From: CAYSRC01 sp964433495
GTDB taxonomy: Bacteria; Bacillota; Clostridia; Oscillospirales; Ruminococcaceae
Direction: 5' to 3'
DNA length: 49,945 bases
Assembly (NCBI GenBank): GCA_964433495.1
Contig: CAYSRC010000013.1
Span: forward strand, 1-49,945
A model generated the notes under the pieces. The model was not told the DNA's origin, did not search any database, and saw only the letters and a program-made list of their open reading frames with translations. The stretch's first letter is position 1. Every line of letters starts with the position of its first letter. A program made the translations under genes and the position numbers. Below, in pieces: positions 33,019-41,396 of the stretch.

Positions 33019-33741
33019 ATGAGAGTTATCGGTTATCTGACAAGCGGCTATCCGACGATTGCCAAAAGTATTGAGACCGCAAAGGCCTATGTTGAGGGCG
33101 GGTGTGACATGCTTGAGATAAGCATACCGCTTTACAACAACCGCGAAAAACCGTTTTTGGCGGACATCATGCGCGAGGCGGTCACCGCCTGCGGCGACCT
33201 TGACGCACATCTTGAGGGTATAGCCGAGATAGCAAGGCAGAATCCTGGCGTCGAGATCACGATCCTGCTGTACGACGAGATCGTGACCGCGATAGGGGAG
33301 GAGAAGTTCTGTGATTTTTGCCTCAAAAACGGCATAAGGGACGTCAACTCGGCAAACCTCAAAAACCAAAAGGCGATAGACCTGTTCAACAAGAACGGCA
33401 TCCGCATAGCTGGGCTTGTGAACTTTTCGCTCGACGAGCAGCGGATTGAACAGGCGGCTCACGCTACGGGGTTTGTCTACTGTCAGGCATTCCCGCGGGA
33501 GGGGCAGCCGCTCAAGGAGGGGTTCGAGTCGATCGACAAGGTGATCCCGTATCTGAGACAGCGGGGCGTCAAGAACGACATCTATTGCGGCGGCGGCATA
33601 ACCGACCCCGAAAAGGCGCGCATTGTCAAGGACGCGGGCGCCGACGGATTTTTCCTCGGAACCTCGATAATCACCCTGTACGACGACCCCGAGAAGCTCA
33701 AGGCGATCATCGGGGAGTACTGCGACGCGGTGCGCGGCTGA
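33019..33741 (+). CDS. TrpA-like TIM-barrel protein 5, closest to genuine TrpA
   Basis: A 240-residue barrel differing from copies 1-4 in ways that bring it nearer to TrpA: it lacks the IACPT signature (YLTSGYPT, like TrpA YIVAGDPT), keeps Glu at position 49 (MLEISIPLYNNREKP) and has GTS at the phosphate site (GADGFFLGTSI; TrpA has GSA). TrpA Asp60 is nevertheless lost. ATG 33019 follows GGGAGG by seven bases, preferred over the adjoining TTG. Last gene of the operon before the dehydrogenase pair. It may be the active partner of an oligomer whose other members have changed active sites, or act on its own substrate. Confidence 0.8.
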   Translation: MRVIGYLTSGYPTIAKSIETAKAYVEGGCDMLEISIPLYNNREKPFLADIMREAVTACGDLDAHLEGIAEIARQNPGVEITILLYDEIVTAIGEEKFCDFCLKNGIRDVNSANLKNQKAIDLFNKNGIRIAGLVNFSLDEQRIEQAAHATGFVYCQAFPREGQPLKEGFESIDKVIPYLRQRGVKNDIYCGGGITDPEKARIVKDAGADGFFLGTSIITLYDDPEKLKAIIGEYCDAVRG

Positions 33742-33857
33742 GCGCGTCGTGTCGAGTATCACTCTTGAAATCTCCCGTTTTCCTCGGGAGAGCTTGAAAA
33801 AGGCTGAAATACAGTGAATAACGGTCGCATGACCGATATATGAGAAAGGGATTGAAT

Positions 33858-35054
33858 ATGAAGGATTTTTGGATCTATGCACCGACAAAGATTGTGTTCG
33901 GCGAGACCTGTCTTGACAGCCTTGTCAGCGAGGTAAAGCGGTTCGGAAACCGCCTTATGCTCGTGTACGGCGGCGGAAGCATCAAAAAGACGGGCCTTTA
34001 TGACAATGTCATGGGCAAGCTGAGGGAGGGCGGCATCTTTGTCGTCGAGTACAGCGGCGTTTCGCCCAACCCGAAGGTCTCGCACATCAGAAAGGGAATT
34101 GAGATTGCCCGCGAAAACAAGATAGACATGGTTCTCGCGGTCGGAGGAGGCAGCGCCATCGACGAGGCAAAGGGCATCGCGGGCGGCTATTATCTCGACG
34201 AGGACGTGTGGGATCATGCCGTCAGGATGAACAAAGCCGGTCTTCCCATCGAGCACAGGATCCTGCCCGTGCTGACGATATTGACCCTTGCGGCGACCGG
34301 CACCGAGATGGCGACCGGATGCAACTGGACGAACGACACCATCGACCCGCAGGTAAAGCTCGGCTTCCACGGCCCGGAGCTTCGCCCCAAGGTTTCCTTC
34401 CTCGACCCGAGGAACACCTATACCGTCAGCAGGTTCCAAACGGCGGCGGGCTCGGCGGATATCCTCAGCCACATCTTTGAGTCCTATTTTTCCAACGTCA
34501 AGACGGCGTATATGCACGCCCGCGTCGCCGAGGCTCTGATGAAAACCGTTATAAAATACGCCCCTATTGCCCTTGAGGACCCCGAAAACTACGAGGCGCG
34601 CGCCAACCTGATGTACGCGTCGTCGTGGGGCAACAACGGCTATATCGTCAAGGGCAACCAGGTCAACTGGAGCGTCCACATCCTCGAGCACGAGCTGACC
34701 GCCTTCAACGACACCACGCACGGCGACGGCCTTTCGATTTTGACCCCGGTTTGGATGCGGTGGGTCGTTGAGGACGAGAGCAAGGTCTATCGCTTTGTCG
34801 ACCTCGGCGTCAACGTTTTCGGTATCGACCCGTCGCTGCCCGACAAGGAGATTGCGCTTAAGGCCATCGACTGCGTCGAGGACTTCTTCTGGAACACCCT
34901 CGGGCTGCACAGGCACATGCGCGAGGTCGGCATCACGAAAGAGAACATTGAACTGTTTACAAACCAGGTTGAAAAGAAGCTCGGCTATCTCGCGGGATCC
35001 TATAAGCCTATGACGAAGGATGACATCAGAAATTTGTATTTATCCGCTCTTTAA
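33858..35054 (+). CDS. Iron-type alcohol dehydrogenase 1 (BDH-like)
   Basis: A 398-residue NAD(P)-dependent group III alcohol dehydrogenase. N-terminal Rossmann-type half with VYGGGSIKKTG and AVGGGSAIDEAKG (nucleotide binding); metal ligands in ADILSHIFESYF (Asp, His) and HILEHELTAFNDTTHGDG (His, His). The overall sequence MKDFWIYAPTKIVFGE resembles clostridial butanol dehydrogenases. ATG 33858 matches the start of its paralog; the frame extends 18 bases upstream. A hairpin TCTCCCG/CGGGAGA (33768-33789) stands between it and TrpA-like gene 5. Likely reduces an aldehyde produced by the cluster, or oxidises an alcohol substrate. Confidence 0.92.
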   Translation: MKDFWIYAPTKIVFGETCLDSLVSEVKRFGNRLMLVYGGGSIKKTGLYDNVMGKLREGGIFVVEYSGVSPNPKVSHIRKGIEIARENKIDMVLAVGGGSAIDEAKGIAGGYYLDEDVWDHAVRMNKAGLPIEHRILPVLTILTLAATGTEMATGCNWTNDTIDPQVKLGFHGPELRPKVSFLDPRNTYTVSRFQTAAGSADILSHIFESYFSNVKTAYMHARVAEALMKTVIKYAPIALEDPENYEARANLMYASSWGNNGYIVKGNQVNWSVHILEHELTAFNDTTHGDGLSILTPVWMRWVVEDESKVYRFVDLGVNVFGIDPSLPDKEIALKAIDCVEDFFWNTLGLHRHMREVGITKENIELFTNQVEKKLGYLAGSYKPMTKDDIRNLYLSAL

Positions 35055-35069
35055 TTTTTTGAATTTTGC

Positions 35070-35097
35070 TTGATTTATGACAAATATATGATATAAT
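35070..35097 (+). promoter_or_regulatory. Predicted promoter of alcohol dehydrogenase 2
   Basis: -35 TTGATT (35070-35075), 16-base spacer, -10 TATAAT (35092-35097) in an AT-rich 115-base gap. It lets the second dehydrogenase be expressed apart from the operon. Confidence 0.6.
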
Positions 35098-35169
35098 TAT
35101 CATATAAGGCGCGCAATACTGCAATTATGGTTCAGAATTTAAAACTATTGCGTACAGAAAGGAAAAGAA

Positions 35170-36366
35170 ATGAAGGATTTTTGGATTTGCGTACCCACGA
35201 AGATCGTTTTCGGCGAGACCTGCCTTGACAGCCTTGCGAGCGAGGTCAAGAGATTCGGCAGCAGGGTCCTGTTGGTGACGGGCGGCGGCAGCGTCAAAAA
35301 GATGGGGCTGTACGACAAGGTCACGGGCATACTCAAGGATGCCGGTATCTTTTATGCCGAGTATTCGGGGGTTTCCGCCAACCCGAAGGTTTCGCACCTG
35401 CGCAAGGGCATCGAGTTTGCAAGGGAGCAGAAGGTCGACTGTGTCCTGGCGGTCGGCGGCGGCAGCGTCATCGACGAGGCAAAGGGCATTGCGGTCGGTT
35501 ATCACTATGACGGCGACGTGTGGGATCTCTCCACCGAGCTCAGCCAAAAGGGCGCCGCTGTCAGCACGCCGGTTCTTCCCGTTATGACCGTGCTTACTCT
35601 CGCGGCGACCGGCACCGAGATGGCGACCGGCTGCAACTGGACGAACGACACCGTGACCCCCAACGTCAAGAGGGGCTTCCACGGCCCCGATGTCCGCCCC
35701 AAGGTGTCCTTCCTCGACCCGAGAAACACCTACAGCGTCAGCAGGTTCCAGACGGCCGCGGGCACGGCGGACATCCTCAGCCATGTCTTCGAGTCCTATT
35801 TCTCCAACGTCAAGACCGCCTATATGCAGGCCCGCGTTGCCGAGGCTCTGATGAAGACCCTTATCAAATACGGGCCCATCGCTATGAACGAGCCCGAGAA
35901 CTATGAGGCGCGCGCCAACCTGATGTACGCGTCGTCGTGGGGAAACAACGGATACATAGTCAAGGGCAATCAGGTCAACTGGAGCGTACACGCCCTTGAG
36001 CATGAGCTCACCGCTTTCAACGACACCACACACGGCGACGGCCTTGCGGTTCTCACCCCGCGCTGGATGAGGTGGGTCATCGAAGACGAGAGCAAGATAT
36101 ACCGCTTTGTCGACCTCGGTGTCAACGTGCTCGGCATCGACCCGTCGCTGCCCGACAAGGAGATAGCGCTCAAGGCCATCGAGTGCGTCGAGGACTTCTT
36201 TTGGAACAAGCTCGAGCTTCACAAAAACCTCAGGGAGCTCGGCATCAAGGAGGAGAATCTCGAGATGTTCGCCACGCAGGTCGACAAAAAGCTCGGCTAT
36301 CTCGCGGGCTGCTATCGTCCGATCACCTCCGAAGCGATTCGCCGCATCTATAAGGACTCGTTTTAA
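35170..36366 (+). CDS. Iron-type alcohol dehydrogenase 2 (BDH-like)
   Basis: The same length (398) and about four-fifths identical to dehydrogenase 1 by eye, with all ligands kept (ADILSHVFESYF; HALEHELTAFNDTTHGDG). The differences cluster at residues 95-125 (HYDGDVWDLSTELSQKG versus YLDEDVWDHAVRMNKAG) and the extreme C-terminus, near the cofactor and active-site cleft, hinting at different substrate preference. GAAAGGAAAAGAA lies before ATG 35170. Last gene of the cluster, followed by a strong terminator. Confidence 0.92.
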   Translation: MKDFWICVPTKIVFGETCLDSLASEVKRFGSRVLLVTGGGSVKKMGLYDKVTGILKDAGIFYAEYSGVSANPKVSHLRKGIEFAREQKVDCVLAVGGGSVIDEAKGIAVGYHYDGDVWDLSTELSQKGAAVSTPVLPVMTVLTLAATGTEMATGCNWTNDTVTPNVKRGFHGPDVRPKVSFLDPRNTYSVSRFQTAAGTADILSHVFESYFSNVKTAYMQARVAEALMKTLIKYGPIAMNEPENYEARANLMYASSWGNNGYIVKGNQVNWSVHALEHELTAFNDTTHGDGLAVLTPRWMRWVIEDESKIYRFVDLGVNVLGIDPSLPDKEIALKAIECVEDFFWNKLELHKNLRELGIKEENLEMFATQVDKKLGYLAGCYRPITSEAIRRIYKDSF

Positions 36367-36406
36367 AAGCTGCACGGCGGAGGTCTTCCGATTTTCCCGC
36401 TTGCCG

Positions 36407-36440
36407 AAAAAAGCCTCCCGAGCATTCGGGAGGCTTTTTT
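36407..36440 (+). terminator. Terminator of the catabolic cluster
   Basis: AAAAAAGCCTCCCGA / TCGGGAGGCTTTTTT, a perfect 15-base stem with a four-base loop and T6, 40 bases after the dehydrogenase 2 stop. Confidence 0.92.
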
Positions 36441-36796
36441 CAACTTTTCTGCGTTCTGTTTTTGACGAAGCGAAGACAAAGGCTGCGGATGCCGAGAGAT
36501 TTAACAGGCAGGCTGCGCGCAGGTTCTTGTTCGGATGACCGAGGTCAGGCATAAAGGGGAGTCGGTTTGACAGCACGCGGGCAACAAACAATAGGGTATC
36601 CCTTCAAAAAACGGACAGGTGTGTTCGGCACAGCGGGCACACGGAACTGACAGGAGCTCTTGAAATCTGCCGGAGACCGCTTCGTGCATTAGCTTGATTC
36701 GCCCGCAAACACAATTTGCCCGACACTGTACCTGTTGGAAATGACGGCATACACCTGTCCGTAAAGCCGTGTGCCGACGGCCAAACCCGCAAAAAC
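36441..36796. other. Gap without recognised gene
   Basis: About 350 bases between the cluster terminator and the tRNA terminator. A minus-strand frame at 36501-36689 is Cys-rich but has no ribosome site; no domain recognised. Confidence 0.4.
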
Positions 36797-36830
36797 AAAA
36801 GCCGCCGCAGACTGTTCTGCGACGGCTTTT
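36797..36830 (-). terminator. Terminator of tRNA-Thr
   Basis: AAAAGCCGCCGCAGA ... TCTGCGACGGCTTTT, a near-perfect 15-base stem beginning two bases beyond the tRNA CCA end on the minus strand, with a U-rich tail (TTTTGTTTTT) when read leftward. Confidence 0.85.
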
Positions 36831-36831
36831 G

Positions 36832-36907
36832 TGGAGCTGGTGATCCGATTCGAACGGACGACCTGCTCATTACGAGTGAGCTGCTCTACCTGCTGAGCCA
36901 CACCAGC
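36832..36907 (-). tRNA. tRNA-Thr (anticodon CGT)
   Basis: On the minus strand the 76 bases fold as a full cloverleaf: acceptor GCTGGTG/CACCAGC, D arm GGCTCAGCAGGTAGAGC, anticodon stem GCTCA/TGAGC with loop CTCGTAA (anticodon CGT, reading ACG), T loop GTTCGAATC, discriminator T and an encoded CCA. Anticodon CGT gives Thr. Confidence 0.95.
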
Positions 36908-36921
36908 AAACTACCTTAAAT

Positions 36922-36950
36922 ATAATATCAATTATTGCGCCCTCCGTCAA
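36922..36950 (-). promoter_or_regulatory. Predicted promoter of tRNA-Thr
   Basis: Read on the minus strand: -35 TTGACG (36950-36945), 17-base spacer, -10 TATTAT (36927-36922), 14 bases before the tRNA 5' end. Confidence 0.7.
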
Positions 36951-37674
36951 GACCTTTCTTAAAGTTTTTGGCCCGAGCGCTTTGTATAGAGGACAGTCCG
37001 ACGGACATCGGGGTTTTCCCTCAAGCGAGCCTGCCTGTTATCTGCCCCGTTCGGCGTTTTTGTCGCGTTGTTTTTTTCGGAAAATTGTCCCCCAAAATTG
37101 CCGAGGGCGGACACCCGGTACCTTGGGAGTCCGCCCTCGACGTTGAGTTGCAGTTGTGACAATGACTTTTGCGCTCAATCACCGCATATAAAATATACCA
37201 TTTTTTACCATGATATTCAACCCTTTAAGAAAAAATTTTGATGCTTTTCCGAAAGGACAAATCGACGAAGCCAAGTCGGTTTTATCCTTCCCAGCGCTGT
37301 CGGGCGGCGACGCGTGTGACAGACATGCCGCCGAACGCGCTCGGGGCCGGTGCGTTCAAGCCGGTGTCCCGACGAGCCCGTGCCGAAAGTCAGGCGGAGC
37401 GAAAAAGCGCCCGCGGCCCGTCCCTCAGGGGGCCGGCTCGATGCTCCGAAACAGATGTCTTCCCGGCAAATGCGGTCGGGTGCGTCACATGACGGCCGCG
37501 GCCAAAAGCGCGGGGCAGTCAAAAAACCTTGGACGCAGCTTTTGCAGCGATGGCACTATACATAACATAAACAAAGGATTCGGAAAGCGCCGGGCAGACC
37601 GCCTCCTAAAAAACGGCCGAAAGGTCGGGAGATATCCCGATTGGGGAATCATTGTTGCCGCCCCGACCGCCCCG
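36951..37674. other. Gap with a large hairpin and a duplicated gene end
   Basis: Over 700 bases with no supported gene. A long hairpin spans 37102-37139 (CGAGGGCGGAC / GTCCGCCCTCG with inner CCC/GGG). At 37485-37520 about 35 bases repeat, with a few changes, the last codons of the M14 peptidase gene at 37675-37710 (CACATGAtGGCCGCGACCAA versus CACATGAcGGCCGCGGCCAA). Confidence 0.5.
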
Positions 37675-38586
37675 TCACATGATGGCCGCGACCAAAAGCG
37701 CGCGGCAGACGCGCTGCCAAATCCTCTCGAAGCAGTCGTAGTCGAGGGGGTTTTTGCCCCGGCCGAGCTCAAGCGTGAAAGCGGGGCGGGAAAACCGCCG
37801 GATAAACCAGTCTTTAAACCCCGCGTGGGACGCGACGGGGGAGGGCTCGGTGACGGCGTAGCCGCACAGGCTTGAAAGGGTGTGTGCGATGTAGCGGGAC
37901 TGCGAGGGCGTTCGCTCGCCGTACCGCCAATAGATCTCCTCGCCCTGGCTGTGCAGGGTGTAGAGTGCGCGCGGCCGCAGGCGCTCGCACATCATCACCG
38001 CCGCGCGGGTTTCCCTCTCACTCAAGGGGAAGGGGCCGCCGTACCGCGTGGGCGCGGGCGACGATATCCCGAGACTCTGCGCGGCCCTTTTCGCGTTGCT
38101 GAACCCCGCGGGAAAGTTGCGGTTGAGGTCCACGCCCCGCGCGTTTGCCTGCCAGCGGGAGAGCTCCTTGAAGCCAAAGCGGCGGTCAAGGCGAAACCGC
38201 TTTGCTGCGGGTGCGAGCGCGCCGAGCCGCCTTATGTCAAACCCGTCGGGGTTGAGCAGCGGCAGAAACACCGCGCCGCATCGGCCGAACTCTTTTTTAA
38301 AGTCGATTCCGCACAGCGGCGTCCCCTCGTCAAACGAGCGGCAGCACTCGGCCGCAAGCCTGAGCACGCAGAGCACCGACGGCCACTCCATGCCGTGGGT
38401 GCCGCCCACAAACAGCACGGGGTTGTCCATGCTGCCGACCTCAAGCGACAGAATGGGCAAGCCGCCGTGCGATCTCCCCACCGCCTTTATCCGTTTTTCC
38501 CCCGTGTCCGAAAGCGCATAAAGCGCCCTTGCCACCGAGCTCGAAACGGCGAGCTCGGGGTTTTTCAGTATGTCCCTTTTTTCCAT
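37675..38586 (-). CDS. M14-family zinc carboxypeptidase-like protein
   Basis: A 303-residue peptidase of the M14 fold. Zinc ligands: HxxE in GGTHGMEWPS and a later His in TLHSQGEEIYW; the catalytic Glu in FTLELGRGKNPL; DLNRNFP supplies the substrate-binding Asn-Arg. No signal peptide or wall-binding repeat, so it probably acts in the cytoplasm or spore on a murein peptide or gamma-D-glutamyl substrate (as MpaA-like relatives do), but the exact substrate is not readable. Start: ATG 38586 follows GGGAGG at five bases; the longer frame from 38631 has no ribosome site. It is monocistronic. Confidence 0.87.
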   Translation of the reverse strand: MEKRDILKNPELAVSSSVARALYALSDTGEKRIKAVGRSHGGLPILSLEVGSMDNPVLFVGGTHGMEWPSVLCVLRLAAECCRSFDEGTPLCGIDFKKEFGRCGAVFLPLLNPDGFDIRRLGALAPAAKRFRLDRRFGFKELSRWQANARGVDLNRNFPAGFSNAKRAAQSLGISSPAPTRYGGPFPLSERETRAAVMMCERLRPRALYTLHSQGEEIYWRYGERTPSQSRYIAHTLSSLCGYAVTEPSPVASHAGFKDWFIRRFSRPAFTLELGRGKNPLDYDCFERIWQRVCRALLVAAIM

Positions 38587-39272
38587 CTCCACCTCCCGCA
38601 TGCCGCAGTGCAGCGACATGCCATCAGTCAATCATATGCGGGACATGTCCGCAAAATCAGTGTTTTGCGCATTTTTGTAAAGGGCGTTCGGCGCGGAGGC
38701 AGGATACGCAGAAAACGCCGCGAGAGAGCGCGCCGCAGACCGCATGAGGGTACAGTGCAGATCCCGAGAGAGAGCGCGCCGCAGACCGCATGAGGGTACA
38801 GTGCAGATCCCGAGAGAGAGCGCGCCGCAGACCGCATGAGGGTACAGTGCAGATCCCGAGAGAGCGCGCCGCAGACCGCATGAGGGCACAGTGCAGGCCC
38901 CTCGAGAGAGCGCGCCGCGGACTGCACGGGAGCACAGTGCAGATTTTGTATGAAAGCGCCCAGAAGAATCATTCCGGGAGAGGAGCAGGGGACAGTCTGT
39001 CCGCTAAAGATGTGCCCGTCCGCACATATAATACAGGGGCGCATCCCCTTTCGCGGTGCGAAGAGAGCCGCGATATCGTTTTTATGAATGCGCATTCCCA
39101 CCGCGGCGCAGCCCATTTGCAGCTTGAAAAGCCGCCCTTCGGTATACGGCGGCGGATGTCGGGCAAACTAAGGGAAAGGCGGGTGCGGTGCGGGTGTATC
39201 CGAGCCGCGAAGCCAACGCATTCCCGGCGGGGTTGGCGCCGCCGCGGCGAACAAATTAAGAGGTGAACGGAT
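38587..39272. repeat. 46-bp tandem repeat, five copies
   Basis: Within this gap, units starting CGCGCCGCAG lie at 38729, 38775, 38821, 38865 and 38911, 46, 46, 44 and 46 bases apart; the first three are essentially identical and the fifth is diverged. Unit parts: GAGAGAGCGCGCCGCAGACC, GCATGAGGGTACAGTGCAGA, TCCC. The period is not a multiple of three, units are contiguous (not CRISPR), and the minus-strand frames over them shift between copies, so the repeat is non-coding. The rest of the gap (38960-39272) shows nothing recognisable. Confidence 0.85.
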
Positions 39273-39629
39273 ATGCAGTTTTTGTGGGCATTTTTGGTCG
39301 GCGGTATGATATGCGCCGTCGGGCAGGTGTTGATCGACCTGACAAAGCTTACACCTGCGAGGATATTGACCGGGTTTGTTGTCTCGGGGGTGGTGCTGTC
39401 GGCAATCGGGGTGTACGGCCCGCTCGCGGACTTTGCGGGCGCGGGCGCAACGGTGCCGATTGTCGGCTTCGGGCACCTGCTGTATCAGGGGGTGCTCGAT
39501 GCGATTCGCGAGAACGGCGCGTCGGGTATCCTGACGGGCGGCATGACGGCGGCGGCGGGCGGCATCACGATGTCGCTGATGATGGGCCTTGCGGTGGCGC
39601 TGCTGTTCAAGTCGAAGGATCAAAGCTGA
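39273..39629 (+). CDS. spoVAE: Stage V sporulation protein AE (SpoVAE)
   Basis: A 118-residue integral membrane protein nearly identical in pattern to SpoVAE(b): start MQFLWAFLVGGMICAVGQVL, DLTKLTPARILTGFVV, the middle AGAGATVPIVGFGHLLYQGV and the end TGGMTAAAGGITMSLMMGLA. Three to four hydrophobic helices. The SpoVA channel moves Ca-dipicolinate into the forespore and out at germination. Normally it lies with spoVAC and spoVAD; here it is alone, so either the others are elsewhere or this is an extra copy. AAGAGG lies ten bases before ATG 39273. Confidence 0.93.
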   Translation: MQFLWAFLVGGMICAVGQVLIDLTKLTPARILTGFVVSGVVLSAIGVYGPLADFAGAGATVPIVGFGHLLYQGVLDAIRENGASGILTGGMTAAAGGITMSLMMGLAVALLFKSKDQS

Positions 39630-40042
39630 AAGGATGTCCGCACCGCTTTCTTCAATTTGTGCGGTCCGTTTCAGGTAAGGGCTGCCATATAATAACGGCC
39701 GTGCGGATGCGGGGCGGAGGGGAAGACCCTTCGCCCCTTGTTTCGGCTTGGGCAAAAGGACAACCCGCGGCTGTGCCGAGGGGGATAAACAACCGCTCGC
39801 TTCAGGGGGGGTGAGCAAAGTAAGCCGTGAAAAGGGCCGAAAGGCCGGGGGCGGAAATCAAAAAAGGGGCTGTTAACGGGTTGCGGCGCGGGTGCTGCAA
39901 GGGACGGTTGTTCGACGTCCCCGAGGGGCCTGCCGGTATAAGGTGCTTTTGTTTTTTGCAGGGTTCGCGGCGAAGCTCGGGGTCACGACCGTTTTGCTGC
40001 CGCCTTTTTCGCGCTGACCCCGCATGAGCCGGGCTGTCCGTA
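39630..40042. other. Gap without recognised gene
   Basis: About 410 bases, GC-rich. A weak CCGCAC/GTGCGG stem (39638-39663) follows spoVAE and may end its transcript. Nothing else is recognised before the mrp promoter. Confidence 0.4.
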
Positions 40043-40071
40043 TTGAAAAAAATACAAAAAAGGTATAGTAT
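40043..40071 (+). promoter_or_regulatory. Predicted promoter of mrp
   Basis: -35 TTGAAA (40043-40048), 17-base spacer, -10 TAGTAT (40066-40071). It implies a leader of about 180 bases before ATG 40259. Confidence 0.55.
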
Positions 40072-40258
40072 AAATAAAGGGCGCCGCCCCGTCATGCAAC
40101 AAGCGGCATGGGGCGTCGCCCCCCGCGATTTCGGCGGGGAGTTTTTTATCCCGCTTGAAAGACATTCGACGGCCCGCAGCCCAAAGAGGCGCAGGGACGT
40201 GTTGTCGCGGGTACACTGCTCAGAGAACAAACAATGCAACCGAAGGGGGAGCTTAAAG

Positions 40259-41083
40259 ATGAGTGAATGCAACCACGATTGTTCCTCGTGCGGCGAGGCG
40301 TGCTCGGAGCGCACGGCGCCGGCGGACATGCGTGAGAAGCCGCGTGAGGGCAGTAACATCAAAAAGGTGATTGCCGTTGTCAGCGGCAAGGGCGGCGTCG
40401 GCAAGTCGATGGTGACGAGTCTGCTCGCGTGCTCGGCGCGCGCCGCAGGGCACAGCGTCGCGATAATGGACGCCGACATAACCGGCCCCTCGATCCCGAA
40501 GGCGTTCGGCGTGCACGACGAGGTCTTGGGAACCGAGGAGAGCATCCTGCCCTGCACGAGCAGGGGCGGCATCAAGATGATGTCCCTCAACCTGCTCATG
40601 AAGGACGAGACCGACCCGGTGGTGTGGCGCAGCCCCATCATCACCGGCACCGTGCGGCAGTTTTGGACCGAGGTCGATTGGGGCGACGTCGACTATATGT
40701 TTGTCGACATGCCCCCCGGGACGGGCGACGTGCCCCTCACGGTGTTTCAGACGATGCCCGTCGACGGGGTCGTGGTCGTGGCGTCGCCGCAGGAGCTCGT
40801 CGGGATGATCGTCGAGAAGGCGGTCAAGATGGCGCGCATGATGAACATCCCCGTGCTCGCGCTCGTCGAGAACATGAGCTATGTCGAGTGCCCCGACTGC
40901 GGCAAACGGATATATCCGTTCGGCGAGAGTAGGGCCGTCGAGACCGCCGCGCGCCTCGGCATCGACACCGTGTGCGCCATGCCGATTAAGCCCGAGCTCG
41001 CCGCCGCGTGTGACGCGGGCGAGATTGAGAGGGCGGAGCTCGACTGCCTCGACCCCGTGACCGACCTGCTCGAGCGGCTGTAA
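40259..41083 (+). CDS. mrp: Mrp/NBP35-family iron-sulfur carrier ATPase
   Basis: A 274-residue P-loop ATPase that carries and inserts 4Fe-4S clusters. Deviant Walker A GKGGVGKS (residues about 44-51), MDADITGPSIP (Walker A' Asp), switch VDMPPGTGD, and the C-terminal CX2C CPDCGK that bridges a cluster in the dimer. The short Cys-rich N-terminus (CNHDCSSCGEAC) could bind a further metal. ATG 40259 has AAGGGGGA at spacing eight; the longer frame to 40043 begins in the promoter. Fits the demand of NrdG, YjjW and the ferredoxin-tailed reductase in this window. Confidence 0.92.
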   Translation: MSECNHDCSSCGEACSERTAPADMREKPREGSNIKKVIAVVSGKGGVGKSMVTSLLACSARAAGHSVAIMDADITGPSIPKAFGVHDEVLGTEESILPCTSRGGIKMMSLNLLMKDETDPVVWRSPIITGTVRQFWTEVDWGDVDYMFVDMPPGTGDVPLTVFQTMPVDGVVVVASPQELVGMIVEKAVKMARMMNIPVLALVENMSYVECPDCGKRIYPFGESRAVETAARLGIDTVCAMPIKPELAAACDAGEIERAELDCLDPVTDLLERL

Positions 41084-41396
41084 GCGGCAGGGACGGGAAG
41101 GGAAAGCTGTTTTCGGGTTTCCCCGCTTCCCGGTTGTTTTTCGGCTTTCGGGTTTGACATCGGTCGGCGCTCAAAGGGCGGGACCGGCTGCGGCGCACGC
41201 CCGTTTCGAATTCTTGCGCCCATTGAGCGCCCCGACATTGAGAAAAGAAGAAAAGGCCCAAAGCCCCGGACTGCCAAGAGCCTGCCGACCGATACCGCCG
41301 TGCCTTTGACCCGCTCGGAAGCGCAGACCGGGAACGGACAGAAACCCCGTCAAGAGCCCCGGCGCAAAGCAATAAGGCCCTAAGGCCGTCAAAAGG
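41084..41396. other. Gap without recognised gene
   Basis: About 310 bases of GC-rich sequence; open frames lack ribosome sites and family features. Confidence 0.4.

Noticed and set aside
36501..36689. Cys-rich 62-residue minus-strand peptide
   Set aside because: No ribosome site, no recognisable motif, and it lies between two terminators.
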